From Nemertoderma westbladi (Eukaryota > Xenacoelomorpha > Nemertodermatida > Nemertodermatidae): a stretch of 58,760 nucleotides of DNA. Shown here one piece after another: positions 50,272-58,760 of the stretch. The notes below the pieces were generated by a model. It was not told the origin of the DNA. It searched no databases and saw only the letters and a list, made by a program, of their open reading frames with translations. A program made the translations under genes and the position numbers. The stretch is from contig JAUCBJ010006187.1 in assembly GCA_032718475.1 (NCBI GenBank), forward strand, positions 1 through 58,760, given 5' to 3'. Every line of letters starts with the position of its first letter. Position 1 is the stretch's first letter.

Positions 50272-50590
50272 TCACTCTATAAAATTGATAAAATCCAAAA
50301 TATGGCATTACGCACGATTTTCGGCAAGGGTATTAGGGATTCATCGGGAACTGAGCTCCGCGGAAAAGCAAAAATTCCAATACTATCCGCCTACAGAGAC
50401 TACTTCAGCTTACTGTTTTCCTTTTGATATCTGTACAACCTTTAGTGGTTGTACAGATAGTGTACAACGGTAGTGTACAACCATAGTTTATCTGTAACAC
50501 TCTTAAAAATGCCTTTGAACTTACGGCAAACTCGATCATTCATAGAATTCAAGACCAAGCTCCGTAAAATCCTATTAACAAAATACGCGA
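50272..50590 (+). pseudogene. Decayed C-terminal tail of a non-LTR retrotransposon RT
   Basis: The frame starting near 50275 reads LYKIDKIQNMALRTIFG, which matches the IQN-x-ALR-x-I-x-G block found after the RT thumb in CR1/Jockey-type proteins, and continues to a TGA at about 50424. After a hairpin-containing interruption (50428-50459), a second piece near 50513-50590 reads LRQTRSFIEFKTKLRKILL, which fits the closing RSF...FK-x-KLR-x-L segment of the same tail. The two pieces are separated by unrelated sequence and a frame change, so this is an old broken remnant. No RT core lies nearby on the left. Confidence 0.5.
50428..50459. repeat. Perfect 13-bp inverted repeat, 6-base loop
   Basis: TATCTGTACAACC (50428-50440) is complementary to GGTTGTACAGATA (50447-50459), and GTACAAC recurs twice more just downstream. 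It sits between the two halves of the RT remnant. Confidence 0.85.
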
Positions 50591-50970
50591 GAGAGGAAAT
50601 TACCTAATAATCCAGGAAAGCTAAATCCATATAAATGTCATAGGCCCGTTTGTGCTGTGGTCGTTATTGGTTAGACTGTGTACATTATTAGTAAGGTTAG
50701 TTTAATTTAATTTCTAGGTAATGACAATAATTTATTTTATACTATAATTATTATTATTGTGTGAGACGATATTTATTTATCTTTACATACTGGCGTATCT
50801 TAGATAGCGCCGTTTATGACGCTTATTTGCTTAATAATCAGTAAACACTTATAGTGTGCACTGCCTTGTATATATTTGTATATATATAAGTTTGCGAATA
50901 AAAGAGACTATAATCTATCTTATGGGTGAACGGGTTAGCAAATAACATAGTTGTAGATAAAAAGTCAGCA

Positions 50971-51046
50971 ATGACATCCTGTGGGATCGAAATGGTGACC
51001 CCCAGATTGGAAGTCATTGACGCTCTAACCATTCGGCTAGCGGCTC
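50971..51046 (-). repeat. tRNA-like SINE head
   Basis: On the minus strand the segment reads like a tRNA: a D-arm/A box TAGCCGAATGGTTAGAGCG and, about 35 bases on, a B-box-like ATTTCGATCCC. The acceptor ends (GAGCCGC versus GATGTCA) do not pair and the anticodon stem is poor, so it is a tRNA-derived SINE or tRNA pseudogene. An AT-rich tail follows toward 50840. Confidence 0.55.
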
Positions 51047-51059
51047 AGGTAAAAGCTAG

Positions 51060-52015
51060 ACCTGGAAATACTACCTGATATACCTTGTATGTCCGGAATT
51101 TACCAATCTGTCAATACCAACATCTGCAGCCGCTGTGCTTAATAACGTTAAATAATATTAATAAAGTTATAATAATATGAAACCACTCATTAACCCAAAA
51201 CACCAATAATGAATTATATAGGTGTTAATCTCCTTCTAGATCCTAGAGTCTATTAGGCAACATTGGATAAAGTAGACACCACTTCACTGATAGGAACAGC
51301 CGTTGCCGCTCTCATGTTCTGCTGGATGGCTAATAAATTTAATTGTGTTCAGTGTTAGATATGGTTCATAACGTTCATGGTTAATGAACGATGCATTACG
51401 CAAACATCGGTAGTAGTGACCTATTACCAAAACCATACGACATCCTTCTCATTCCTGAAACATCTTCTAAATGATATTGGTATTAATAATGGAGATGATT
51501 TCGGTATTTACATGGCAGACAGTGGAGATGTTGCATTGAAGAGGAAGCCTGGTGCGATGGTGGGGACACTATATGGTGATATATATCTGGTATAGTCTTA
51601 ATTCTGATAGTGCACACTATAATACTTTTCATAATTTCCATCAGTAAAGTACCTATGTCAACCTCTCATTCAAAGATATTCATTGTTCCTGAAAAGTAAA
51701 TAAAGAATATGAGAGAGCATTGCTAAATTGCATTCACCTCATGTAACCCACCTCAGGCCTTGGCTCGTAAATACTGTTCAACTCTTCCCTGGGTATCTCT
51801 ATGTTATACTAGGGTTCTATTTACTTATTGCCCAAAAACGCACCACAACAGAATTCATAATCGTTATTTATGGGATTGAATTAATAAAGTAACCAATATT
51901 TATGTTCGGCTGTCTGTTCTTCCTCCACGTATCATTGGTTGTGTGATTATTACTATAGTAATAGTAGTAGTAGTGCTTGATACATTGCAAGTTTCCGAAT
52001 ATGGTTACAATCTTA
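51060..52015. other. Non-coding interval
   Basis: A 72-codon ORF at 51377-51595 matches nothing I recognise. A (TAG)n run at about 51958-51975 resembles the 3' tail of LINE family A but has no LINE sequence before it. Confidence 0.5.
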
Positions 52016-52022
52016 CTCAGTT

Positions 52023-52635
52023 ATGGATAAGTGTTATATACAGTATGTGGATGACATTCTCCTAGTAGGTCGTAATGTAAAAGAATTGGAGGATATGATC
52101 GAAGTATTACTAACCGAGCTGTCAAAAATCGGACTGAGCGTGGAGAGCACAACAAAAACAGAATGGTCATACGTCTTAGGCCACGGTCGGACAGATGGAT
52201 CCATTCCTAGTTTCATAAACGTAAAGGGCACACTCGTGAGCTCAAACAATTGCATATCATTCGTGGGCGTTAAGGTTAATCTTAATATACGGGATAATCT
52301 GCAGGAGTGTATAAAAGTAATTACAATAGTCTCTGAGAGATTCAACAGGAAAGGATGGACTATTAAGTGGTTGAATGTGGAAACACTAGCAATTTTGTGG
52401 AAAATTATTGCCATCCCATCTATTATCTATAAGCTTAGATTCGTGTTCCTCGACCGAGACTCTGGAACTTGATGCTCTTTATCGAAAAACATTGAGGGGG
52501 CTCCTACATGTTGGATCATATGTGTCTAACGGTATGGTTAATGGGCTGCTCAACACTACTCCTATCTCGTCAGCACTTTACAGTGATTGTATCGGGTGTA
52601 TTCCCAGGGTAGCAACATTTATGCCTTATCTTTAA
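52023..52635 (+). pseudogene. Reverse transcriptase fragment with YVDD box (frameshifted)
   Basis: The first frame (52023-52472) begins QYVDDILLVG, the RT catalytic motif, followed by a helix ELEDMIEVLLTELSKIGL, then FVGVKVN (the position of the usual L-G primer-grip block), and a thumb-like region ending IAIPSIIYKLRFVF. Near 52455 the sequence continues in the +1 frame as LELDALYRKTLRGLLHVG to a stop at 52633-52635, so one frameshift has broken it. The finger and palm parts upstream of the YVDD are absent. It differs from the other RTs in this window, and the clade is unknown. Confidence 0.62.
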
Positions 52636-52829
52636 CATGCTTGTGTTAAGGAACGATACCTGATATACTATCGGTGGGAGTTCATCACTTAGAAGAACTT
52701 ATAACAAGTGCACATCCACCTTTCCACTTCCAAATATTAGGTCTTTAACACTTTCGAAGTTCCACCTCCGTAGCCTTAAAAACCGAGTAATGCCTGGCGC
52801 TCTAGCCATATCTGATAGAATTAACATAA

Positions 52830-52963
52830 ACTTACTTCTGAATTGCTTTGCCAGTACCATATCCCTTTTAGCAAAACGGAAAATAATCTTAAATATAGCC
52901 ACTGTCCTAATGGCGTTCCTGTAGCTGTGCTAAAGATTTTAAGAAATGAACTTGCTATGCCAC
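52830..52963 (+). pseudogene. LINE family B RT, piece 1 (N-terminal finger region)
   Basis: The frame beginning near 52830 reads through NGVPVAVLKILRNELAMP. This matches the block just before the RT core in CR1/Jockey proteins, where GPDG-(I/V)-P...LK and a following LA-x-PL are conserved; the usual D of DG is N here. The match ends exactly at the 14-base target duplication. Upstream of 52830 the frame is not supported. Confidence 0.6.
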
Positions 52964-53174
52964 AGAAGTACAGTAGCAAGTACTGAAGTAATAATAATAA
53001 TAATAATAATAATATTTATTTATAACGCGCCCTATCAGTTAGTACAAGTTGTTCAGGGCGCAATGATAAAAACCAACTATAGTATCTTAAAAATATATAT
53101 ATAGTTAGTACAGTAAAAATAAGTTTTGAATAAACTTAATTGTGGAACAGTGAAATAAAAAATTAAAATACAGA

Positions 53175-54760
53175 TTAGTCTGTAGAATACTCCAATCGAA
53201 ACAGGTGTGTTTTTAGACGAGAGTTAAACGTTTCGACCGTCGTGGCATTCCGCACATATAGTGGAAGCGAATTCCAGATAGTTGGTGCAGCAACCGAAAA
53301 GGAACGTTTACCATAGTGCTCCATCCTGTACCGGGGTACAGTAAGTAGCCCAGCACTGCCTGATCTCAATGCACGGATTGGAATGTATGGGACAAGTAGA
53401 TTGCATAAGTATTGCGGAGCCAGCCCGTGTAAACACTTAAACGTTAGTGATGCTATTTTATAATTTATTCGGCGGCGTACAGGTAACCAATGAAGTTCAC
53501 GCAGTACTGGCGTTATGTGATCCCGTTTACGTGTATTCGTCAGCATCCTCGCTGCACAATTCTGCACGTATTGTAGTCTTGAAATGTATTTCGCAGGCAA
53601 CCCATAATATAGTGAATTAAACGCGTCTAGTTTACTGGATATAAGCGCATGAATAAGAATTTCGAGCTCTTTATTTCCAAAATAACGCTTTACTTTTGAC
53701 AGACTACGCAAATGGTAGAACGCGTCTCTGACAGTGATAGCGATCTGTTTGGAATTCATCATATAACAATCCATTTGATACCCCAGACTACGTGCACCAG
53801 ATTTGCATTCAACGGTATCAACACCAACTCGAACCTGATGTAGGTTTAAGTCCGGGTTGAAGCGGGACTGCAAGACCAATATTTCAGTTTTATCTGTATT
53901 GAGTTTAAGGAAATGTTTTCTCATCCATGCATTCACATCTTCGAGACATTTTTCTGTTACAGTTACCGCATGATTTATATCTGCAGGCTTAAAGGCGATA
54001 TATATTTGGGTGTCGTCTGCATATAGATGGTATTTAAGGCCATGTTTAATTATCACGGAGGATAACGATCGTGTGTAGATACTGAATAATACCGGCCCCA
54101 ATACAGATCCCTGTGGTAATCAAAACTTAAGTTTTTTCATATCTGAATAAACATCGCCTATACGGACCTGTTGTTTCCTATCCCCCAAGTAAGATCGGAA
54201 CCAATCAAGTGCCAGACCATCGATCATTAAATCCGACCGTAGGATATCTAAGATTTTTGAATGCTCCACCGTGTCAAAGGCGGCACTCAGATCTAACATA
54301 ATCATTAAGACTGCGGATCCATCATCAATGTCACGTAAGATACTGTCAGTTACTGCTAACATCGCTGTTTCTGTTCCATGGTATTTACGATAGGCACTTT
54401 GCAATGGTTCGTGTAAGTTATTCAGATTGAGATGACTAATTAGTTGGTCAGCTACCACCTTTTCTGTAAGTTTCGCAATATATCTCAGATTCGATATCGG
54501 TCTGAAATTTTTAAAGATTTCAGGATTGAGTCGAGCTTTCTTCAATATTGGTGTCAGAATAGCCTCCTTAAATAATGTTGGTACTACTGCCGTTGCTATC
54601 GATAGGTTTATCATCAGAGTTATGACGACAAGGAGGGGTCCCAGGCACATTTTCAATAGCCTTGTTGGGATGGGATTATTGGGGCCCGATTTCGAGTTAC
54701 CATCATCTATTAGTTTCTTAACATCATCCTCGCTTACTGGATTAAATTGACTATGTTTAC
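53175..54760 (-). pseudogene. CR1-like LINE ORF2, reverse transcriptase half
   Basis: The first stretch (to 54120) holds the finger and palm blocks: VVPTLFKEAILTPILKK, NFRPISNL, and MLDLSAAFDTVEH with the first catalytic Asp. A single in-frame TGA at 54120-54122 then falls just before [12 protein letters not shown], where an ordinary residue is expected. The frame continues to 53175 with [11 protein letters not shown] (the catalytic YADD, about 54021-54032) and the CR1-type tail [12 protein letters not shown]...HWLPV...WNSLP. Apart from that nonsense codon and the frameshift at the EN/RT junction, the protein is complete. Confidence 0.85.
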
Positions 54761-55954
54761 TGTATCATTGCCATCCTTTAATTTACCTTTTTCAGTGGGA
54801 ATGCCGTCGTCGCAAGATGTTGCGAATCCGAGGTTGGTATCATCATTATTGTTCCTATTGTTCATGTTCATGGATATATCTGTGGGTCCAGTCTCAATAT
54901 CAATATTGCCTGTTACATTATCATCGTTATCCTCATTCACTTCATTCCGGATACCAGCTATTTTCTGCTCAAAGTAATTAGAAAATTCATTCGCCAGATC
55001 AGTCGGTGAATCATGTGCTGGAAGCCGAGTCTCAGTCCGACGATATAATACCTTATTAGCAACGGCGAATAATGTTCTTGTATCCCCCTTATTGTCAGTT
55101 ATAATCTTATTATAATAAGTTTCCTTTGCTAAATTAATGGAGCTGAGGATAGTTTTACATTGTTGCCTATACTCGATGCGATCCACTTCAAGTTTGCTTT
55201 TTAGGTATTTCCGTTCTAGTTTTCGTTTTTTGCGCTTTTCTACCGAAATAAGTGGAGTATACCACACTTCCTTTTTGCGGTTTCCGATTGTTTTTTTAAT
55301 CACCGGTGCGTGTTTGTCCAGTATGATCGATAAACTATGATTGTATGAATGTACAAGTTGAATTAGGTCCCTCGGAGTGTTCCTACAGAGATCCGATGAT
55401 TCAATATCAGCCACAAAAGCTCCCATATCGATATCCTTCAGATTCCTATAACATCTTGCCCCCTTTTCGCAGAGGTCTCTTTTCACATCGATTCGAAAGG
55501 TAACCATATAGTGGTCTGAGATACCAATATCTTGGACAGTGAGATCTACAATTGAATCACGATCTTCTGCGTACACTAATACGAGATCCAATGTGTGACC
55601 TTTTCTATGCGTTGATTCACACACAAGCTGATCTATTGCAAAACAGTTAGTCAAAGAAATAAATTCTGTCGCTTCTTTGTCTGTTTCGTCATCAATATGG
55701 AAATTAAAATCCCCGAGTATTATCAACAATCCAGAAGATAATATAAGATACTGAAGAAATTCTGCAAACTCGTCATAAAACCTACTTGCAGTATGCCCAT
55801 TGGTTGTGGAGGGACAAGTGCGATAGATTATCACAATTCGAAAAGCAGATTTATGTAGAGTCAATAATGTCTCCATGTACTCAAATGTTTCGTATAATTT
55901 TCCTTTTACATGAATCATTTTGAAGATATCATTATACAGGTGAGTTACACTTCA
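54734..55954 (-). pseudogene. CR1-like LINE ORF2, APE endonuclease half (N-truncated)
   Basis: The APE-type nuclease, which nicks target DNA to prime reverse transcription, is recognised by VIIYR near the start, the metal/substrate motif LGDFNFH, then HRKGHTLDLVL and the C-terminal ISDHYMVTF (the SDH catalytic block). The N-terminal third of a normal APE domain is missing because the insertion is 5' truncated; the Met near 55918 is internal. After the nuclease comes a basic linker. The frame ends at a TAA at 54734-54736, reached because of a frameshift near 54750. In the neighbouring frame the linker carries on (PVSEDDVKKLIDD) into the RT. Confidence 0.78.
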
Positions 55955-56156
55955 AGTAGCAAGTATGTAGGTCAGTTAGGCTAGGCAATAACAATTATTA
56001 ATCACATGTAAATACGTTTTGAATTTCCCTCCAATATTTGTATCACTTTTTATTATTTAAACTGTAATTGCAATTGGTGACGGGTTTCTCTGTATCTATA
56101 TTTGTGAAATTGTTTGACTATTCTCGATTAGTGAAATTATACTTTATAGCGTTTCC

Positions 56157-56454
56157 ACTTGCTATGCCACTCGCACACATTTTAATTTATCTGTTACGAC
56201 TGGTCAGTTACTTTCAATGTGGAAATGTACTGACGTAATATCTTGCTATAAGAAAGGAGACCGTTCACTGGGTGAAAACTATAGACCTATATCACTTACT
56301 TCGTCAGTGTGTAGATTATTCGAACGTTTGTTAGTATCAGAAGTTATTGATTATCTGTGCAATAATAAACTACTTTCCCCAGTTCAATACGGTTTTCTTA
56401 GTAAACGTAGTAAATACGGTTTTCTTAGTAAACGTAGTGCTGTTTCACAGTTGC
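56157..56454 (+). pseudogene. LINE family B RT, piece 2 (with 27-bp in-frame duplication)
   Basis: This piece resumes the family B RT after the nested insert: LAMPLAH, a one-base frameshift, then FNLSVTTGQLLSMWK, KKGDRSLGENYRPISLTS (the conserved NYRPISL block) and the QYGF-x-S region before the core Asp. Bases 56388-56414 are duplicated at 56415-56441, so YGFLSKRS appears twice. The piece stops at the TTGATTGTACTA duplication where LINE family A was inserted. Confidence 0.72.
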
Positions 56455-56466
56455 TTGATTGTACTA

Positions 56467-57515
56467 CTACTAGGATCGACATGCTGCATTGCAGCTGCAT
56501 TTTTAAGAATGCTGTGCCGGCTTGTCAACAAAATTGCACCGCCACAACTCCCTATCACCCATGACATTTGCTAGATCATCCGCATCTTCAAGGCCAGTGT
56601 CCTTTAAGATGCGTCTCAAGAAAGTCATGGGCTGTCCACCATGCTTATTCACTCCATGAGGCTGCCAAAGTACAAGATTATGCACTGGCTGGTCCTCACG
56701 GCGAAAGCAATGTCCTGCAAAGCGGAGGCGATTTTGTTCTAGTGTCAAGCTTGGGGGAACCAATGAGACACCTCCAATGTTATATAGTGTCTGGTTGGAG
56801 ATGTGTGCATTGTACTTGACACAATGAACCCGGCGTAGCATTCTTGTGAATGTGCCATCCAGAGATGGTTAGAGCCCAGCATGGACTACCGTAGAGGAGT
56901 ACTGGAACTACTGCTGCTCTAAATAATCGGACCTTAAGTTTCCGATTAATTCTCGGTGACTTCCAAATCCTGGAAAGCCTATTCAAGGCTGCCCATGCCT
57001 TTCCCTTACGTATTCGAAGGTCCTCACCTGACTTCCGGATCCATGATCCCAGGTAACAGAAGTCGTCCACATGCTCAAGCATACCATCCTTTGAGCTTAT
57101 GCTCATCCGATCAGAGACTTGCTAAGGACTTTCAAAATTGTGGTCTTTCTGGAGTTAATAAAAAGACCAACACTAGAAGCAGCATGTTCTAATGAGCTGA
57201 GGAGCCGTTGGGCTTCCTCTAGTGATTCTGAGAGTACTCATAAGTCATCAGCAAAGTCTAGATCAGTTAGGTACTTGGCAGGATTTCCTTGACTTCTGGA
57301 GCCAGTAGGTGGAGTTATCATCACCCCATCATCATTATGATGGTCTAAGGATATGCGTAGAACATAGTCAACCACAATTATGAACAAGAATGGTTCAAGT
57401 GTGTCTCCCTGGAGGACGCCCCATAACACTTCAAATGGTTCTGTGTCACCATCAACAGTAGACACAAGTGTTGTCGAACCATCGTATACTGATCTGATTG
57501 CTGCAATAATTTCAA
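56467..57515 (-). mobile_element. LINE family A, copy 2 (minus strand, 5'-truncated)
   Basis: This is a near-identical, inverted counterpart of bases 818 to about 1893 of this window, with the same 3' UTR and TAG-type tail at its left end. TTGATTGTACTA at 56455-56466 and 57516-57527 is the target-site duplication. The coding region is broken by a TGA where copy 1 has GGA after GATGACTTA (near 57240), a deletion of about 13 bases near 57140, and a 14-base deletion near 56865. It is a dead copy. Confidence 0.88.
56503..57465 (-). pseudogene. LINE family A RT, broken copy
   Basis: Three frame pieces correspond to the RT and C-terminal region of the ORF at the window start: 57238-57465 (GVLQGDTLEPFLF and FADDL), 56780-57106 (YLGSWI and WKSPRIN) and 56503-56841 (LRFAGHC to the C-terminus). 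Differences from copy 1 are few outside the deletions, pointing to recent shared ancestry. Copy 2 starts inside the RT, lacks the VDFFKAFD block, and cannot make enzyme. Confidence 0.85.
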
Positions 57516-57803
57516 TTGATTGTACTAGTAACTGGTCACTTGCAATTAACGACTGGTTATTTACAGATATCGTTTATATAGAATACACGAAAGCGTTTGA
57601 TACTGTTGTTACTCAGAAATTATTGTCTAAACTACAATGTTTTGGTATTAGCGGAAATGTTTTGTTATGTTTAACTAATTTCCTTACAAATAGGAGAGTA
57701 AAATTAGGAAATAGCTATTCATCCTACATGGCAGTTAAATCTGGTGTACCACAAGGTTCGTGTATCGGGCCACTTATGTTTATTTTATACATAAATACTA
57801 AAT
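57516..57803 (+). pseudogene. LINE family B RT, piece 3 (palm)
   Basis: After the second target duplication the RT continues: TDIVYIEYTKAFDTV (the first catalytic Asp position reads E-Y-T-K-A-F-D, with the usual D before the aromatic replaced by E), QKLLSKLQCFGISGNVL, FLTNRRVKL, SGVPQGSCIGPLMF and ILYIN. It ends there, just before the segment that would carry the YADD catalytic box, because unrelated LINE 5' sequence follows. Confidence 0.75.
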
Positions 57804-57814
57804 TTTATACAGGT

Positions 57815-58760
57815 CAGGTCAGGTATTCTAGGTCATTGATCAAGAAAACTTGGCTCTTTTTCGGAAACTGGGGCATATTTTGCCACCTGTACCAGGTGCA
57901 AAACTTGCCACCTCCGTGCAGCATAAAGGAGGTGCCACCTGTAGCTGCATAGACCCTCTTACTAGGGCAAATCTGGTCCTGTAACTAGGACCCCCTTTGT
58001 TCTGGGATAAGGACGCGGACACCCTTGGTCCGGGATTAAGGACCCATATATTTGGCTGCAGGGGTATATGGCCTGGCCAGGCAAATGGTGATCTACCAAT
58101 GGCTGGTCAGGAGTAGAGTGTTCTCATGTCCACTCTGATTGCACTTCACTGCGACCTGCACCTGGCAGCAGGGGTACAGGGCATGACCCAGAAGATGAGA
58201 TGCACAGCCAATGGTGGGTTATGTGCGACAGTGTAGATATGGGTGATGGGCCTCATATCTGATTCCACTGCGACACCCACCCTGTGTAATGGCAAACCAG
58301 GGTGTGGTATTTGCCCCAAGAGCTGACGCGGCAAAAAAAACACCAACCAACCCCCACTATGGATTACATTACTAATGTGGAGGTCCGGCCACTAGAGGCC
58401 AGTGGAATTACCAGACACAATCGGCCTCACAGGCGTCAGTTATCTCCTGACCGGCTGCCTGTCTCACCCCCTACTGGAGAGAGAGCAGCCAACAATTCTT
58501 TGAGTCCCTTTCCTGATGACCTTTCTGGCCCAAACCCTGTGTCACCAGGGAGGACAGATTGTGAGGGGGAGATGGATTCTGGAGTTGGATTCTGGAGTCT
58601 ACCCCGACCAACAAAGTCATTGGTGAATCTGAGGCAAGTCACTAGACTAGCCTCAGTAAACACCCGAACACTCGGGTCCCCAATGCGACAAGGTGAGCTG
58701 ACTGCCTTGGCAGATAAGCTTTCTCTTAGCGCAGTGGGTGTTCAAGAGCACCAAATGCAG
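57815..58760 (+). mobile_element. Third LINE, 5' end (probably family A), running off the window
   Basis: About 545 bases of GC-richer 5' UTR (a short GGTCA duplication at the junction, then several GGTGCC/CCACCTG phrases) lead to an ORF whose end is an APE endonuclease start. The rest of the element is to the right. It truncates LINE family B. It fits as the missing 5' half of family A, but the overlap needed to prove this is not in the window. Confidence 0.6.
58359..58760 (+). CDS. LINE ORF2 N-terminus: leader and APE endonuclease start (3' partial)
   Basis: An ATG at 58359 opens a frame that stays open for 134 codons to the window edge. The first 90 residues are a Pro/Ser-rich, low-complexity leader (RLPVSPPTGERA, SGPNPVSPG). 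From about residue 100 the sequence reads LASVNTRTL, then ELTALADKLSLSAVGVQEHQ. This is the start of an APE-type nuclease: N near the first strand, then a helix, then the metal-binding Glu in QEH. As an open-ended ORF it is easily missed. No lesion is visible in the part present. Confidence 0.7.
   Translation, partial: MDYITNVEVRPLEASGITRHNRPHRRQLSPDRLPVSPPTGERAANNSLSPFPDDLSGPNPVSPGRTDCEGEMDSGVGFWSLPRPTKSLVNLRQVTRLASVNTRTLGSPMRQGELTALADKLSLSAVGVQEHQMQ

Larger units (their letters stand above)
52983..55954 (-). mobile_element. CR1-like LINE, minus strand, 5'-truncated, with 11-bp target duplication
   Basis: The element carries a partial APE endonuclease and a full RT region, a 3' UTR containing GGGCGCGTTATAAAT, and a (TTA)n tail at 52987-53013 (plus-strand coordinates). 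AGTAGCAAGTA at 52972-52982 and 55955-55965 is the target-site duplication. It is about 2.97 kb long. Only two clear lesions break the coding region, so it is fairly young. Confidence 0.82.
52950..56170. mobile_element. Short unclassified element bounded by 14-bp target duplications
   Basis: ACTTGCTATGCCAC flanks the insert on both sides (52950-52963 and 56157-56170). With the younger LINE removed (52983-55954 and one copy of its duplication), the insert is only about 210 bases of non-coding sequence: 52964-52982 plus 55966-56156. It could be a SINE or the 3' scrap of a LINE. No pol III boxes were recognised. Confidence 0.6.
52830..57803 (+). mobile_element. Old plus-strand non-LTR element (LINE family B), split by two nested insertions
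   Basis: Three pieces read as consecutive parts of one CR1/Jockey-type RT: 52830-52963, 56157-56454 and 57516-57803. They are separated by inserts bounded by target duplications: ACTTGCTATGCCAC (52950-52963 and 56157-56170) and TTGATTGTACTA (56455-56466 and 57516-57527). The element is cut off after ILYIN near 57803, where the 5' region of another LINE begins. It is the oldest layer of the stack. Confidence 0.75.

Noticed and set aside
50971-51046. Functional tRNA gene on the minus strand
   Set aside because: The A- and B-box regions are tRNA-like, but the acceptor and anticodon stems do not pair. A SINE head or tRNA pseudogene fits better.
51377-51595. 72-codon ORF as a gene
   Set aside because: No recognisable motif, AT-rich composition, and length within chance expectation for this DNA.

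Overview
This is a window of metazoan nuclear DNA, most likely from an invertebrate. It has spliced exons with GT-AG boundaries, AT-rich non-coding DNA, and a mixed load of retroelements: a Ty3-like LTR element, several non-LTR (LINE) families, a Penelope-like element with a GIY-YIG domain, and tRNA-derived SINE-like pieces. I see no bacterial operon, no rRNA and no true CRISPR. The species cannot be named from this sequence alone.

Layout. (1) Bases 1-1899 hold the 3' part of a non-LTR retrotransposon (RT and C-terminal region) whose 3' tail butts against (2) a 5'-truncated Ty3-like LTR retrotransposon at about 1900-7669 (gag, a frame break inside the protease, then pol with RT, RNase H and integrase, then a possible 3' LTR). 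(3) 7670-9812 is AT-rich non-coding DNA with two long hairpins, a degenerate minisatellite and small repeats. (4) 9813-42893 holds the two visible exons of a host gene for a small cysteine-rich, lysine-tailed protein. They are separated by a 32,766-base intron made almost entirely of a 28-base tandem repeat (9904-42176, roughly 1,150 units). (5) 42894-50270 is mostly non-coding, with SINE-like pieces, a diverged 235-base repeat in two copies, five long poly(G/C) tracts and a Penelope-like insertion bounded by an 11-base target duplication. (6) 50272-58760 is a graveyard of non-LTR elements. An old plus-strand RT gene was interrupted by a short element, which was itself interrupted by a CR1-like LINE. 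The same RT gene was also interrupted by a minus-strand copy of the LINE seen at base 1, and it is cut short by the 5' end of what is probably another LINE of that family, which runs off the window.

The main discovery is the satellite. Its 28-base unit is not foreign to the gene. The first unit, 9904-9931, IS the last 23 bases of the coding exon plus the first five bases of the intron, so it contains the exon's own 5' splice site (CAG|GTAAC). More than a thousand near-copies of an exon-end/splice-donor junction therefore lie in tandem just downstream of the real donor, inside the intron that this donor must remove. A minority variant has drifted to CAG|GTAAGG, a better match to U1 snRNA, and has itself been amplified. 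The array has higher-order structure: a 17-unit (476 b) duplication, a 589 b tandem module, and multi-kb duplications about 13.5 and 18.2 kb apart.

Together the window suggests a host gene whose intron was inflated by runaway amplification of its own splice-donor region, flanked on both sides by retroelement-rich DNA. Expression, splicing and protein function cannot be read from the DNA and are marked as inference.
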